In this document: one piece after another, positions 1 through 7,989 of the stretch
Layout of the letters: each line of letters begins with the position of its first letter
How positions within the stretch are numbered: the first letter of the stretch is position 1
NCBI RefSeq assembly: GCF_030813715.1
Contig: NZ_JAUSUZ010000001.1
Span: 8,662,501 to 8,726,500 of the forward strand
Direction of reading: 5' to 3'
Source of the DNA: Catenuloplanes indicus
Lineage (GTDB): Bacteria > Actinomycetota > Actinomycetes > Mycobacteriales > Micromonosporaceae
DNA: 64,000 nucleotides
The notes under the pieces: model-generated
Seen by the model: only the letters and a program-made list of their open reading frames with translations
Told to the model about the DNA's origin: nothing
Databases searched by the model: none
Position numbers and translations under genes: made by a program

Positions 1-1
1 C

Positions 2-1450
2 GAGCAGCACCGGGTCCAGGCCGGCCGACCGGGCGGCGGTGACCTGGAGCCCGCCGAACAGCGAGTTGGACGAGGTGTCCGAGCCGGTGAGCGCCACCCC
101 CAGCCAGCCGAGCACGGGCGAGAGCACGGCGAACACGCCACCGGCACCGGCCATCCAGCTGCCCAGCGTCGCGGTCTGCCCGCTGCCGTTCATCACGAAG
201 GCCAGCGCCAGCAGCCCGCAGACCGTGACGATCGCCCCGCGCAGCGAGAGCAGCGTCCGCCCGTACGCCGCCGCCGCGGCTCGCGGTGTGATCCGCAGGA
301 TCGCCATCGTCATCAGGCCGGCCAGGAACAGCAGCGTGCCGGTCGAGGAGAGCCAGTTGAACCGGAACACCGGCAGGGACGACTGCGCACCGGAGCCGGT
401 CAGCAGGTGCAGGCCCGGCCACCGGAACGTCACGGTCACGGCGTTCAGCGCGTCCGCGATCACCGGCACCTGCGACAGGCCGAAGATCACCACGATCAAC
501 AGGTACGGTGCGTACGCCCGCCATACCTCGGCCGCGGTGTCCGGTCTCGTGGGGGCCGCGAGGGTGACCGTGCCGCCCGCCCCGCCGGTCACGGCCGCCG
601 GCCGCGAGCCCGCCGGTGCGCCGCCCCCACCGTCGCGCCGCGGCGGCCACACGCGGGCGGTCACCGCCACCACCACGGCGCTGACCAGCCCCGCCACGAT
701 GTCGGCCAGCGCGACCGAGAGATAGTTCGAGGTGAGGAACTGCGCCACCGCGAACGACACGCCGCAGGCGGCCGCGACGTGCCACGTGCCGCGCACGCCG
801 CGGCGGCCACCGACCAGACCGACCAGCAGCAGCGGTACGAACAGCGCGATCACCGGTACCTGGCGCCCGGCCATCGCGCCCAGGTCGCCCGCCGGCAGAT
901 CGGTGACCCCCGCCAGCGTGGTGATCGGCAGGCCTAGCGGCCCGAACGCGGCCGGCACGGTGTTGGCCACCAGCGCGACCGTGGCCGCCCTCATCGGACC
1001 GAGCCCCAGCGCCAGCAGCATCACCGTGGTGATCGCGACCGGCGTACCCTGACCGGCCAGTCCCTCCAGCAGCGCGCCGAAGCAGAACGCGATCACCAGC
1101 GCCTGCACCTGCCGGTCGCCGCTGACCCGGGTGAACGCACGCCCGAGCACGTCGAAGTGCCCGCTCGTCACGGTCATCCGGTAGATCCAGATCGCGGTGC
1201 CGAACGTCCACACGAGCGGGAACAGCGCGAACGCCGCCCCCAGGCTCGCGGTGAGCAGCACCTGCCCGGCCGGCATCGCGTACGCCACGACGGACACCAG
1301 GGCGGCCACGGCGAGCGCACCGAGCGCGGCCAGCCACGCCCGCACCCGCGCGACCCCCAGCAACACGAACAACGTGATGATCGGCAGTCCGGCGACGACC
1401 GCGCTCCACACCAGCGAGCCGGCGAGCGGCGCCAGCATCGGTCGGTACAT
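2..1450 (-). CDS. lldP: L-lactate permease, 3' end off the window
   Basis: Integral membrane transporter that imports L-lactate (and probably glycolate) with protons. The minus-strand frame from ATG at 1450 stays open for 483 codons to the window edge. Translation shows many hydrophobic segments and family-typical stretches: FGALLEGLAGQGTPVAI early in the protein and SSNSLFGGLQVTAA near the visible end. The family is usually about 530-560 residues, so roughly the last 60-80 residues lie outside. No lutABC or lactate dehydrogenase gene is visible next to it; the gene starts 126 bp from the end of the epoxide hydrolase and is probably transcribed separately. The specificity for lactate rather than another 2-hydroxy acid is taken from the family. 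Confidence 0.9.
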   Translation of the reverse strand, partial: MYRPMLAPLAGSLVWSAVVAGLPIITLFVLLGVARVRAWLAALGALAVAALVSVVAYAMPAGQVLLTASLGAAFALFPLVWTFGTAIWIYRMTVTSGHFDVLGRAFTRVSGDRQVQALVIAFCFGALLEGLAGQGTPVAITTVMLLALGLGPMRAATVALVANTVPAAFGPLGLPITTLAGVTDLPAGDLGAMAGRQVPVIALFVPLLLVGLVGGRRGVRGTWHVAAACGVSFAVAQFLTSNYLSVALADIVAGLVSAVVVAVTARVWPPRRDGGGGAPAGSRPAAVTGGAGGTVTLAAPTRPDTAAEVWRAYAPYLLIVVIFGLSQVPVIADALNAVTVTFRWPGLHLLTGSGAQSSLPVFRFNWLSSTGTLLFLAGLMTMAILRITPRAAAAAYGRTLLSLRGAIVTVCGLLALAFVMNGSGQTATLGSWMAGAGGVFAVLSPVLGWLGVALTGSDTSSNSLFGGLQVTAARSAGLDPVLL

Positions 1451-1576
1451 GCCCACCTCCGGCCACGCGGCACACCGCACGGGAACGCGCATAGTCTGCC
1501 CGCCCGCCCACGTCCCCCGTTCTCCGAGATTGCGCTCTGCCCCGCGACCCCGGCCGGCCGGCACCGTCCGGCGACG

Positions 1577-2743
1577 CTATGGACGTGCGGCCTCCGGGAG
1601 GTTCCGGCAGGTGCGGAACGTCGTCCGGATCTCCTCGGTGAGCAGGCCCGGCTGTTCGAGTGCGGCGAAGTGCCCGCCCCGGGGGAGCTGGGCGTAGTGC
1701 AGCAGGGACGGGTATCGGCGCTCGACCCATCGGCGCGACGCCTGCACGGCCTCGCCGGGAAAGATGCTGAAGCCGGCGGGTACCGGGTTCGGCTCGGCGG
1801 CGAACGTGGGGCGCTGCCGCTCCTCCCAGTAGAGGCGCGCGGCCGATGCGGCCGCGTTGGGCAGCCAGTAGAGCATGATGTCGTCGAGGATCTCGTCCCG
1901 GCCGACGGCCGTCTCCGGGTCGCCGTCGTGTTCGGCGACGTCCTGGAACAGCGTGTAGATCCAGGCGGCGAGCCCGGCCGGCGAGTCGGACAGCGCGTAT
2001 CCGATCGTCTGCGGGCGAGTGGCCTGCTCCCGGGCGTACCCGTCCAGCTCGTCCTGGTAGTGCTGAGCGCGGCCGATCATGCGCTGCTCCTCGGGCGTGG
2101 CCTCGCTGATCTCCTGCGCGGTCGGGAACACCATCGGCAGGTTGACGTGCACGCCCCGGCACCGGTCGGGCGCCGCGCGGCTGATCCGCTCGACGACCGC
2201 GGAGCCCCAGTCGCCGCCCTGGGCGAAGAAGCTGTGGTAGCCGAGGCGTTCCATGAGCGTGAGCCAGGCGTCGGCGATCCGCGCGACGTTCCAGCCGGTC
2301 CCGGCCGGCTTGCCGGAGAAACCGAAGCCGGGCATCGAGGGGATCACCACGTGGAACGCGTCCGCGGCGTCGCCGCCGTGCGCGACCGGGTCGGTGAGCG
2401 GGCCGATCAGCTCGCGGAACTCCAGGACCGACCCGGGCCAGCCGTGGCACAGCAGCAGCGGGACCGCACCGGGCTCGGCCGAGCGCACGTGCAGGAAGTG
2501 GATCCCCAGCCCGTCGATCTCGGTGTGCATCGACCCGAGGTTGTTGAGGTCCCGCTCGCAGCGCCGCCAGTCGTAGCCGGTGGCCCAGTACTCGCAGAGC
2601 GCCCGGATCCGCTCGATCTGCGGTCCCTGGCCGGCGCCCGGCACGGTCTCGCGGTCCGGCCAGCGCGTCGCGGTGAGACGTTGCCGCAGGTCGAGGAGGG
2701 CTTCGTCGGGGATCGCGATGGGGAAGGGGGTGACGTCGGACAT
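1577..2743 (-). CDS. Epoxide hydrolase, alpha/beta-hydrolase fold with EHN domain
   Basis: 388 residues, the normal length for microsomal-type epoxide hydrolases of actinomycetes. Such enzymes open epoxides to diols through a covalent ester on an aspartate. The N-terminal EHN region occupies about residues 1-110, followed by the oxyanion motif HGWPGS, the nucleophile motif GGDWGS (Asp near residue 178) and the catalytic His in GGHFAALE (near residue 358). ATG at 2743 is preceded by GGAG at good spacing. It has no signal peptide, so it is cytoplasmic. The upstream region holds a perfect 11-bp inverted repeat (2789-2829) overlapping a plausible promoter, so regulation by a dimeric repressor is likely. 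The substrate is unknown. Confidence 0.9.
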   Translation of the reverse strand: MSDVTPFPIAIPDEALLDLRQRLTATRWPDRETVPGAGQGPQIERIRALCEYWATGYDWRRCERDLNNLGSMHTEIDGLGIHFLHVRSAEPGAVPLLLCHGWPGSVLEFRELIGPLTDPVAHGGDAADAFHVVIPSMPGFGFSGKPAGTGWNVARIADAWLTLMERLGYHSFFAQGGDWGSAVVERISRAAPDRCRGVHVNLPMVFPTAQEISEATPEEQRMIGRAQHYQDELDGYAREQATRPQTIGYALSDSPAGLAAWIYTLFQDVAEHDGDPETAVGRDEILDDIMLYWLPNAAASAARLYWEERQRPTFAAEPNPVPAGFSIFPGEAVQASRRWVERRYPSLLHYAQLPRGGHFAALEQPGLLTEEIRTTFRTCRNLPEAARP

Positions 2744-2788
2744 CGTTCGCTCCAGGTTCGGTCGGGTTCGGCCGTCACCATACCCGGA

Positions 2789-2829
2789 AAGTGGAGGAAA
2801 GAATCAACTTAGAAAAAGTTCCTCCACTT
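2789..2829. promoter_or_regulatory. Inverted repeat and promoter upstream of the epoxide hydrolase
   Basis: AAGTGGAGGAA at 2789-2799 is repeated as its exact reverse complement at 2819-2829, separated by a 19-base AT-rich spacer. On the minus strand the spacer supplies a TTGATT-like -35 and a TATGGT-like -10 lies at about 2777-2782, upstream of the hydrolase ATG at 2743. The arrangement suits an operator over the -35 region; an RNA hairpin of the leader is less likely because the repeat lies upstream of the presumed start site. No adjacent regulator gene is visible. From about 2830 to 3036 I see no gene. Confidence 0.5.
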
Positions 2830-3036
2830 GACGATTTCCTGAGCCGGCCGGCGGCGGCGCGGTCGAGTCGCGGCGCCTCGCCGGCGTCCGGGGCCCGCAC
2901 CGGAGCGACCTGTTCATCACCGCCGGGCGGCCCGCCCCCGACGGCCTCGCGCCACTGGATCCGGCCGCGTCCGGGCCGGCCGGCGGCTCGCGTGGACGCT
3001 GATCCATCGCCCTGCTTGCCGCGCGGGTGGCGAAGG

Positions 3037-5121
3037 TCAGGGCGCGGGCGGCTCGCTGATGTCCACCGTTACCGGCGACAGCGGGCAGCTGAGGCACGCC
3101 AGCACGTATCCGGGGCGGGTCCGGTCGTTCGGGTCGGACGTGCTGACCTCGCCGCCGCGGAGGCGGACCAGGCAGTCACCGCAGTTGCCGACGGTGCAGG
3201 AGTACGGCATCGGCAGCCCGGCGGCCAGCCCGGCGTCGAGCAGTGTCTGCCCGGGTTCGACCGTCACCGTACCGAAGGATTCGACGGTCATCGGCTGCGG
3301 CGCGGTGGTCACGGCCGCGTCCGGCGCGCTGCTGTAGCGCTCCTGATGCACGTGCGTCGCGGGAATCCCGAGCCCGGACAGCACACCGTGGACGGTGTCC
3401 ATCAACGCGTCCGGCCCGCACACGAAATAGTGCGCCGCCGGCGACGCGGACAGACCGGAGATCCACCGGTGTACGCCGTGCGCGTCCAGCCGTCCGTCAC
3501 GGCGCGTCAGCACGTGCGTGACGGACACGTGGCCCGCGGCCGCCAGCGCGTCGCCGAAGATGACCTCCTCCGGCGAGCGGCTGCTGTAGAGCAGCGACAC
3601 CCGCCCACGGTACGCCCGGATCATGCTCATCATCGGCGTCACCCCGCTGCCCGCGGCGATCAGCACGATCTCCTCCGGCGCCGGATCCGGCAGGTGGAAC
3701 GTGCCGGACGGCCCGAGCACCGCGATCCAGTCCCCGGCGCGCAGCTCCCGGTGCACGTGCCCGGAGAACCGGCCGCCGTCGACCTGCTTGACCGTCACCT
3801 CCAGCCGGGAGGAGCCGGGGGCGGACGAGGCCGAGTAGGCACGCCGCACCGGCTGCCCGCCGACGTCGGCGACGAGCGTGAAGTGCTGGCCGGGCCTAAA
3901 GTCGAACGTGCCGCCGGGGTCCTCCAGCACCAGCGTGACCGCGCTCGGCGTCTCCCGGCGGATCTCCACGATCCGCACCTGCCGCAGTGGGTCGGCGGCC
4001 GTGACGCCGCCGGCCGTGACGCCGCCGGCCGTGACGCCGCCGGCCGTGACGCCGCCGGCCGGGACGCCGGTGGAGACGTCGTCGTATCCCTCCTTCGCCA
4101 GCCCGGTCCGGTAGGCGCGGTTCATCACCGGCCGCAGCAGCCGGCCGATCCCGGGGATCGCGCCGATCGCCCGCAGCAGGGACCCGCCGCGCTTGGTGTT
4201 CGCCGCCAGATGCCGGCTGGCCAGCACCGTCATGTCCGGCGCGGTGTCCCGGCCGAGGTGGGTGCCGGCGTTCCAGATCCGGGACCGGGCGACCGCGTCG
4301 TTGCCGCGCACCTCCGCGTGCTCGACGTCGATCAGCAGCGCCGCGTGCGGCGCCATGCCGCGCAGCGCCATGGTCTCCAGCAGCGCCGGATCGTCCGTGA
4401 TCACGCCGCGGCCGCTGACGTGCAGCACGCCGGTGCGGCCCGGCACCAGCGCGGCGAACGCCAGCCGGTCGTCGCGCAGCAGGTTGTGCAGCGTGTCCGC
4501 GCGCCGGTTGCCCTTCCGGTCCGGGATCGCCAGCGTGTGCCCGTCGAGGATCCGCGCCACCGTCCCCCGGTCGCCGCGCGGGCTGGTGTCGCTGCCGCCG
4601 TCACCGTCCCACGTGGACAGCGCGAGGAACGGCGCGGTGGCGAGGAAGCCGGCGACGCCCGGCCCGCTCAGCGGCCCGTCACCCGGAGCGGCAACCGCCG
4701 CGCCCGGGACGGGCGGCTGCCACAGCCGGGAGCGCAGCACCGCCTGTGCGCAGTGGACGAACGCCTCGGCGACGCGGACCGCGCGGCCGGACATCGTGCC
4801 GTTGACGCGCAGGACCTCGCCCACGCCCGGCAGCAGGAAGAACAACGACACCGGACCGGCGGGTACGTCCGGAGCGGCGAACGATATCCGGGTCGGCGAG
4901 TGCACGCGGGCGAATCCGGGCGTACCGCCGACGAACGTGGTCCGGGGGACGCCGCCGGCGTCGCGGTAGCCGAACGCCGCGATCGGGCTGAGCGCCAGGA
5001 TCGCCCGGCAGCCCTCGTCGAGCGCGCTGATCTGCTTCAGCATGATCACCGCCGGGGCGCGGCCGACGGCCGACTCGACCTCGTCCACGCTGGTCAGCCG
5101 GCGAAAATGAGTCCGTTGCAC
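3037..5121 (-). CDS. PNPOx-like / ferredoxin reductase / 2Fe-2S ferredoxin fusion
   Basis: A 694-residue three-part flavoprotein. Residues about 1-340 resemble the split-barrel pyridoxamine-phosphate-oxidase-like (FMN-binding) superfamily; about 375-600 are an FAD/NAD(P)H ferredoxin-reductase module (RAYS flavin motif, GSGVTPMMSM, YFVCGPDALMD); about 605-694 are a plant-type 2Fe-2S ferredoxin with the cluster cysteines in CTVGNCGDC and a downstream LACLSC. It should pass electrons from NAD(P)H through FAD and the iron-sulphur centre to the N-terminal domain or a partner. The GTG start at 5121 has GAGGG upstream. It lies 14 bp after the siderophore-interacting protein gene and is almost certainly cotranscribed with it, which suggests a role in iron release or in detoxification. 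The linker between the first two modules is a GGVTA minisatellite. Confidence 0.85.
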   Translation of the reverse strand: MQRTHFRRLTSVDEVESAVGRAPAVIMLKQISALDEGCRAILALSPIAAFGYRDAGGVPRTTFVGGTPGFARVHSPTRISFAAPDVPAGPVSLFFLLPGVGEVLRVNGTMSGRAVRVAEAFVHCAQAVLRSRLWQPPVPGAAVAAPGDGPLSGPGVAGFLATAPFLALSTWDGDGGSDTSPRGDRGTVARILDGHTLAIPDRKGNRRADTLHNLLRDDRLAFAALVPGRTGVLHVSGRGVITDDPALLETMALRGMAPHAALLIDVEHAEVRGNDAVARSRIWNAGTHLGRDTAPDMTVLASRHLAANTKRGGSLLRAIGAIPGIGRLLRPVMNRAYRTGLAKEGYDDVSTGVPAGGVTAGGVTAGGVTAGGVTAADPLRQVRIVEIRRETPSAVTLVLEDPGGTFDFRPGQHFTLVADVGGQPVRRAYSASSAPGSSRLEVTVKQVDGGRFSGHVHRELRAGDWIAVLGPSGTFHLPDPAPEEIVLIAAGSGVTPMMSMIRAYRGRVSLLYSSRSPEEVIFGDALAAAGHVSVTHVLTRRDGRLDAHGVHRWISGLSASPAAHYFVCGPDALMDTVHGVLSGLGIPATHVHQERYSSAPDAAVTTAPQPMTVESFGTVTVEPGQTLLDAGLAAGLPMPYSCTVGNCGDCLVRLRGGEVSTSDPNDRTRPGYVLACLSCPLSPVTVDISEPPAP
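3997..4068. repeat. 15-bp tandem repeat coding an inter-domain linker
   Basis: GGCCGTGACGCCGCC is repeated four times exactly (3997-4056), followed by a partial, slightly changed fifth copy. On the coding strand it gives GGVTA repeats between the PNPOx-like and FAD modules of the fusion protein. Since the unit is a multiple of three, copy-number changes would lengthen or shorten the linker without breaking the gene. Confidence 0.9.
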
Positions 5122-5135
5122 GAGAAATCCCTCTC

Positions 5136-5918
5136 TCAGCCGGGAGCGGACCGGCCCAGACGCCAGTAGCCGAAGAACGAGATGTCCTGCTTGGGTACGC
5201 CACGGTCGCCGACCAGATGCCGGCGCACCGACGTGGCCAGCCGGGATTCGCCGGCGACCCAGGTGTAGTACCGGCCGGCCGGCAGCGTGGCCCGCCGCAG
5301 CGCGTCCAGCACCAGCTCGCCGGGCCGCAGCGCGGGATCGTCGCGGCTGAGCCAGTGCGCGTCCACGTCCCGGATGTCGGCCCGGGTCGGCACCTCCAGG
5401 AACACCGTGGTGGGCAGCGCCGGCGGCGTACCGTCCAGGATGGACAGTATCGCGGGCAGTGCGGTCTCGTCGCCGACCAGCAGCTGCGCCTGCGCGTGCT
5501 CCGGCCGGCGGTACGTCGTGCCGATGTCGAGGATCCCGGCCGGGCTGCCCGGCGCGGCCCGGCGCACCCAGTCCGACATCGGCGAGTCACCGTGCACCGC
5601 GAACTCGATGTCGACCTCGTCGTCCGCGGGCCGTACCCGGCGGATCGTCAGGTTCCGCACCCAGGGCCGCACCGCCTTCGGCATCAGCAGCACCTGCGCC
5701 ATCCATGCCTCGCTGGACAGCGTCGGCATGCGCAGCCCGGTCTGTCCCGCCCGCGGGAAGAACAGCCGGACCGCCTGGTCGCCGCCGGCCGGCACCAGGC
5801 TCCGCACGTCCGGCCCGCCGAGTGTGACGCTCGCGAAGCTCGGCGAGAGGAACTCCCGGCGGCGCACCTCCAGCGTGCTCACCGTGCGTGACGAGGGCCG
5901 GTAGACCTTCGGTATCAT
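5136..5918 (-). CDS. Siderophore-interacting protein (FAD-dependent ferric reductase family)
   Basis: 260 residues, full length for the SIP/ViuB family, which reduces ferric siderophores in the cytoplasm with NAD(P)H or ferredoxin so that iron is released. The N-terminal FAD-binding barrel covers about residues 15-125; the C-terminal SIP domain contains the pattern PGSPAGILDIG and, near the end, the TWVAGESR stretch typical of the family. It is the first gene of a two-gene unit with the 694-residue reductase/ferredoxin fusion and is divergent from a TetR gene; a perfect palindrome (5943-5958) sits just upstream of its ATG. That makes it the likely target of the TetR regulator. Confidence 0.88.
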   Translation of the reverse strand: MIPKVYRPSSRTVSTLEVRRREFLSPSFASVTLGGPDVRSLVPAGGDQAVRLFFPRAGQTGLRMPTLSSEAWMAQVLLMPKAVRPWVRNLTIRRVRPADDEVDIEFAVHGDSPMSDWVRRAAPGSPAGILDIGTTYRRPEHAQAQLLVGDETALPAILSILDGTPPALPTTVFLEVPTRADIRDVDAHWLSRDDPALRPGELVLDALRRATLPAGRYYTWVAGESRLATSVRRHLVGDRGVPKQDISFFGYWRLGRSAPG

Positions 5919-5942
5919 GTCTTGTTTTCCCAGCTCACCGCA

Positions 5943-5958
5943 CTATTGTGAACAATAG
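5943..5958. promoter_or_regulatory. TetR-type operator between SIP and TetR genes
   Basis: CTATTGT-GA-ACAATAG is a perfect palindrome in an otherwise GC-rich intergenic region of 87 bp between divergent starts (5918 minus, 6006 plus). Size, symmetry and location fit a TetR dimer site controlling both genes. Confidence 0.7.
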
Positions 5959-6005
5959 CTCGGTTCTTTGGCTACTCGCTTTCACCGCCTCCGGAAGGAC
6001 GCCCG

Positions 6006-6641
6006 ATGCCGCCCGCCGCCCGCCGTCTCCAGCCACGTCGCGAGCCCCGGCAGGTGCGCGCGGAACTCACCCGCGAGCGCATCCTGACCGCGGCTGCTCA
6101 TGTTTTCACCGAGTACGGCTACGCCGCCGGCACCACGAACCGGATCGCCGAACAGGCTCGCATCTCGATCGGCTCGCTGTACCAGTACTTCCCGAACAAG
6201 GACGCGATCCTGGCCCAGCTCCTGATCCGGCACATCGACCGCGGCACCTGGACCGCCGCGGACCGGATCGACCTGACACCGGGCAGCCTGCGCGCGATGG
6301 TGCATGCCATGGTCCGCGACGCGATCGACCACCACAGTGACGACCCGCAGCTGCTCCGCATCATGATCGAGCAGGCGCCGGTCTCACCCGACCTGCTGGA
6401 CGCGATCAACCGGCACGGCGAGACCCGCACCACCCAGATCCGCGATCTGCTCGCCCGTCACCCGGACGTGCGGGTCCGCGACCTCGGTACCGCCGCCGAA
6501 CTGGTCCTGTTCACCATCGAGATGAACACCCACAAACTGATGGCCGGCCCTCGCCCCGTTCCCATCGCCACGATCGAGACCGAGCTCATCGACATGATCA
6601 CTCGCTATCTCCAGGGCGACCCGCAGCCGGCGTCATGCTGA
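6006..6641 (+). CDS. TetR-family transcriptional regulator
   Basis: 211 residues. The helix-turn-helix is at about residues 20-65 (RERILTAAAHVFTEYGYAAG ... IGSLYQYFPNKDAILAQL), and the C-terminal ligand domain is of the AcrR-like type. The ATG is preceded by GGAAGGA at correct spacing. The gene is divergent from the siderophore-interacting-protein operon and shares with it the palindrome at 5943-5958, so it probably represses itself and that operon. The inducing ligand cannot be read from sequence. Confidence 0.9.
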   Translation: MPPAARRLQPRREPRQVRAELTRERILTAAAHVFTEYGYAAGTTNRIAEQARISIGSLYQYFPNKDAILAQLLIRHIDRGTWTAADRIDLTPGSLRAMVHAMVRDAIDHHSDDPQLLRIMIEQAPVSPDLLDAINRHGETRTTQIRDLLARHPDVRVRDLGTAAELVLFTIEMNTHKLMAGPRPVPIATIETELIDMITRYLQGDPQPASC

Positions 6642-6642
6642 G

Positions 6643-6710
6643 GTGAACGCGCGCCGGAACGCCATGTCCACCTCATGTTCCGCCGGGTGCGGGCCGCGCG
6701 ACGCGTTCAC
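6643..6710. terminator. Structured region between convergent genes
   Basis: GTGAACGCG at 6643-6651 pairs with CGCGTTCAC at 6702-6710, with further short complementary stretches inside (CGGAAC ... GTTCCG). It starts one base after the TetR stop and lies before the stop of the convergent SDR gene at 6785. There is no T-run, as is usual for actinomycete terminators. Confidence 0.4.
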
Positions 6711-6784
6711 GGCTGATCCGATGGCCCGCCCGTGCACCGCGGTGGCCCGGACCGCTGATCCCCCTCGGCACGGGCCGGTGAGAG

Positions 6785-7900
6785 TTACGGCCGGCCCGCG
6801 TCGCCGAACGAGACCTTACCGAGTTCCTCCAGAGTGGCCCACAGCCTCGCTCCCAGTTGCGGGTCCCGGGCGTTCTCCGGGACGATCTCCACGCCCGGCA
6901 GGCCGCGCACCGCCTGGAAACCCTTCGGGCCGTAGTAGCCGCCACCGTTGGCCTGCGGCGACGTCGCGGCGTACAGGATGGGAAGAGCACCCACGGCGGG
7001 GTCCTGCCACATCGGGCGGATGAACCGGAAGCGCCGCCCCTCCGTGGTGTCCGGGCCGGGCCCGTCCAGGACGATGCTGGTTCGTGCGACACCGGGGTGT
7101 GCGGCGATGCTGGTGATCCGCCAGCCGGATGCCTTGCTCCGGCGCTCACATTCGAAGGCGAGCAGCATGTTGGCGAGCTTGGTGTCGTCGTACGCCTTGA
7201 CGTAGTCGTACGTCCGTTCCTTCTGCAGGTCGTCGAAATTGATCGAGCCGGTGTGGCCGCGCAGGCTCGCCGTCCAGATGATCCGTGGATCGTTGCCCTT
7301 CTGCAGGAGCGGCCGCAGCCGGGCCGACAACGCGAACGGGCCGAGCGCGTTGGTGGCGAAGGTCCGCTCGAAGCCGTCGACGCTCACCTCGCGATTGACC
7401 CGGGCCATCACCCCGGCATTGTTGATCAGCAGGTCCAGCCGGTCTCCGGTCGCCTGGAGGCGCTCGGCGAAGGCTTCGATCGATGCGAGGTTCGTCAGGT
7501 CGAGCGTCTCGAATCGCACCGACGAGCCCGGCGCCGCTTCGCGAATCCGGCGGACCGCCTCTGCGCCACGTTCGGCGTTGCGGGAGGCGATCGTCACGTC
7601 CGCGCCCGCGATCGCGAGCCCGAGTGCCTCGTGGTATCCCAGTCCGCTGCGCCCGTCGTTCGGATAGCCGTTGGCACCGGTCACCACCGCGCGCCGGCCG
7701 TTCTGCGGGGGGATGTCCGCCGCGGTCCAGTCCGGGACCTCCGCGCCCGGGGAGGTCAGTCTTCCGCCTGCGAAGCCGGCGGCTCCGGCCACTCCGGCGC
7801 CCACGCCCAGCGCGGACATCCTCAATATCGAACGCCGGGAGAACCGTCGGGGCTGTGGAACTTCTTCTTCGTTCGCTTGCTCTGGCACGGCTGACTCCAT
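6785..7900 (-). CDS. Short-chain dehydrogenase with a Tat-like N-terminus
   Basis: 371 residues, about 70-80 longer than a standard SDR because of an N-terminal extension carrying a twin-arginine motif (SRRSIL, residues 21-26) and an Ala/Gly-rich hydrophobic stretch, as in proteins exported folded with their cofactor. The Rossmann motif TGAN ... GLGYHE is split by an insertion (GYPNDGRS), followed by NNAGVM and an active-site YDDTK. It probably oxidises or reduces a small alcohol or ketone with NAD(P). It is divergent from a TetR gene with the operator at 7914-7936 between them. An alternative start inside the extension would remove the Tat motif, but the ATG at 7900 fits the motif well. Confidence 0.85.
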   Translation of the reverse strand: MESAVPEQANEEEVPQPRRFSRRSILRMSALGVGAGVAGAAGFAGGRLTSPGAEVPDWTAADIPPQNGRRAVVTGANGYPNDGRSGLGYHEALGLAIAGADVTIASRNAERGAEAVRRIREAAPGSSVRFETLDLTNLASIEAFAERLQATGDRLDLLINNAGVMARVNREVSVDGFERTFATNALGPFALSARLRPLLQKGNDPRIIWTASLRGHTGSINFDDLQKERTYDYVKAYDDTKLANMLLAFECERRSKASGWRITSIAAHPGVARTSIVLDGPGPDTTEGRRFRFIRPMWQDPAVGALPILYAATSPQANGGGYYGPKGFQAVRGLPGVEIVPENARDPQLGARLWATLEELGKVSFGDAGRP

Positions 7901-7913
7901 GATCGTCGAGTAG

Positions 7914-7936
7914 GTATACTATACGGTGGAGTATAC
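7914..7936. promoter_or_regulatory. TetR-type operator between SDR and TetR genes
   Basis: GTATACT (7914-7920) and its exact reverse complement AGTATAC (7930-7936) flank nine bases. The AT-rich block lies between divergent starts at 7900 (minus) and 7990 (plus). It is the likely binding site of the downstream TetR protein. Confidence 0.65.
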
Positions 7937-7989
7937 AAGCGGGCTGTGTCAAGCTTCGAGTCATCAATCAAGGATGCGAAGGTGAGCGC

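Noticed and set aside
1157-2812. 551-codon open frame on the plus strand
   Set aside because: Arg/Gly/His-rich shadow of the epoxide hydrolase on the minus strand; no domain pattern.
3997-4068. CRISPR-like array
   Set aside because: Repeats are contiguous 15-mers in coding sequence without spacers; the same applies to the 18-mers at 12625-12714.
2791-5169. 792-codon open frame on the plus strand
   Set aside because: Shadow of the PNPOx/ferredoxin fusion; composition typical of antisense frames in high-GC DNA.
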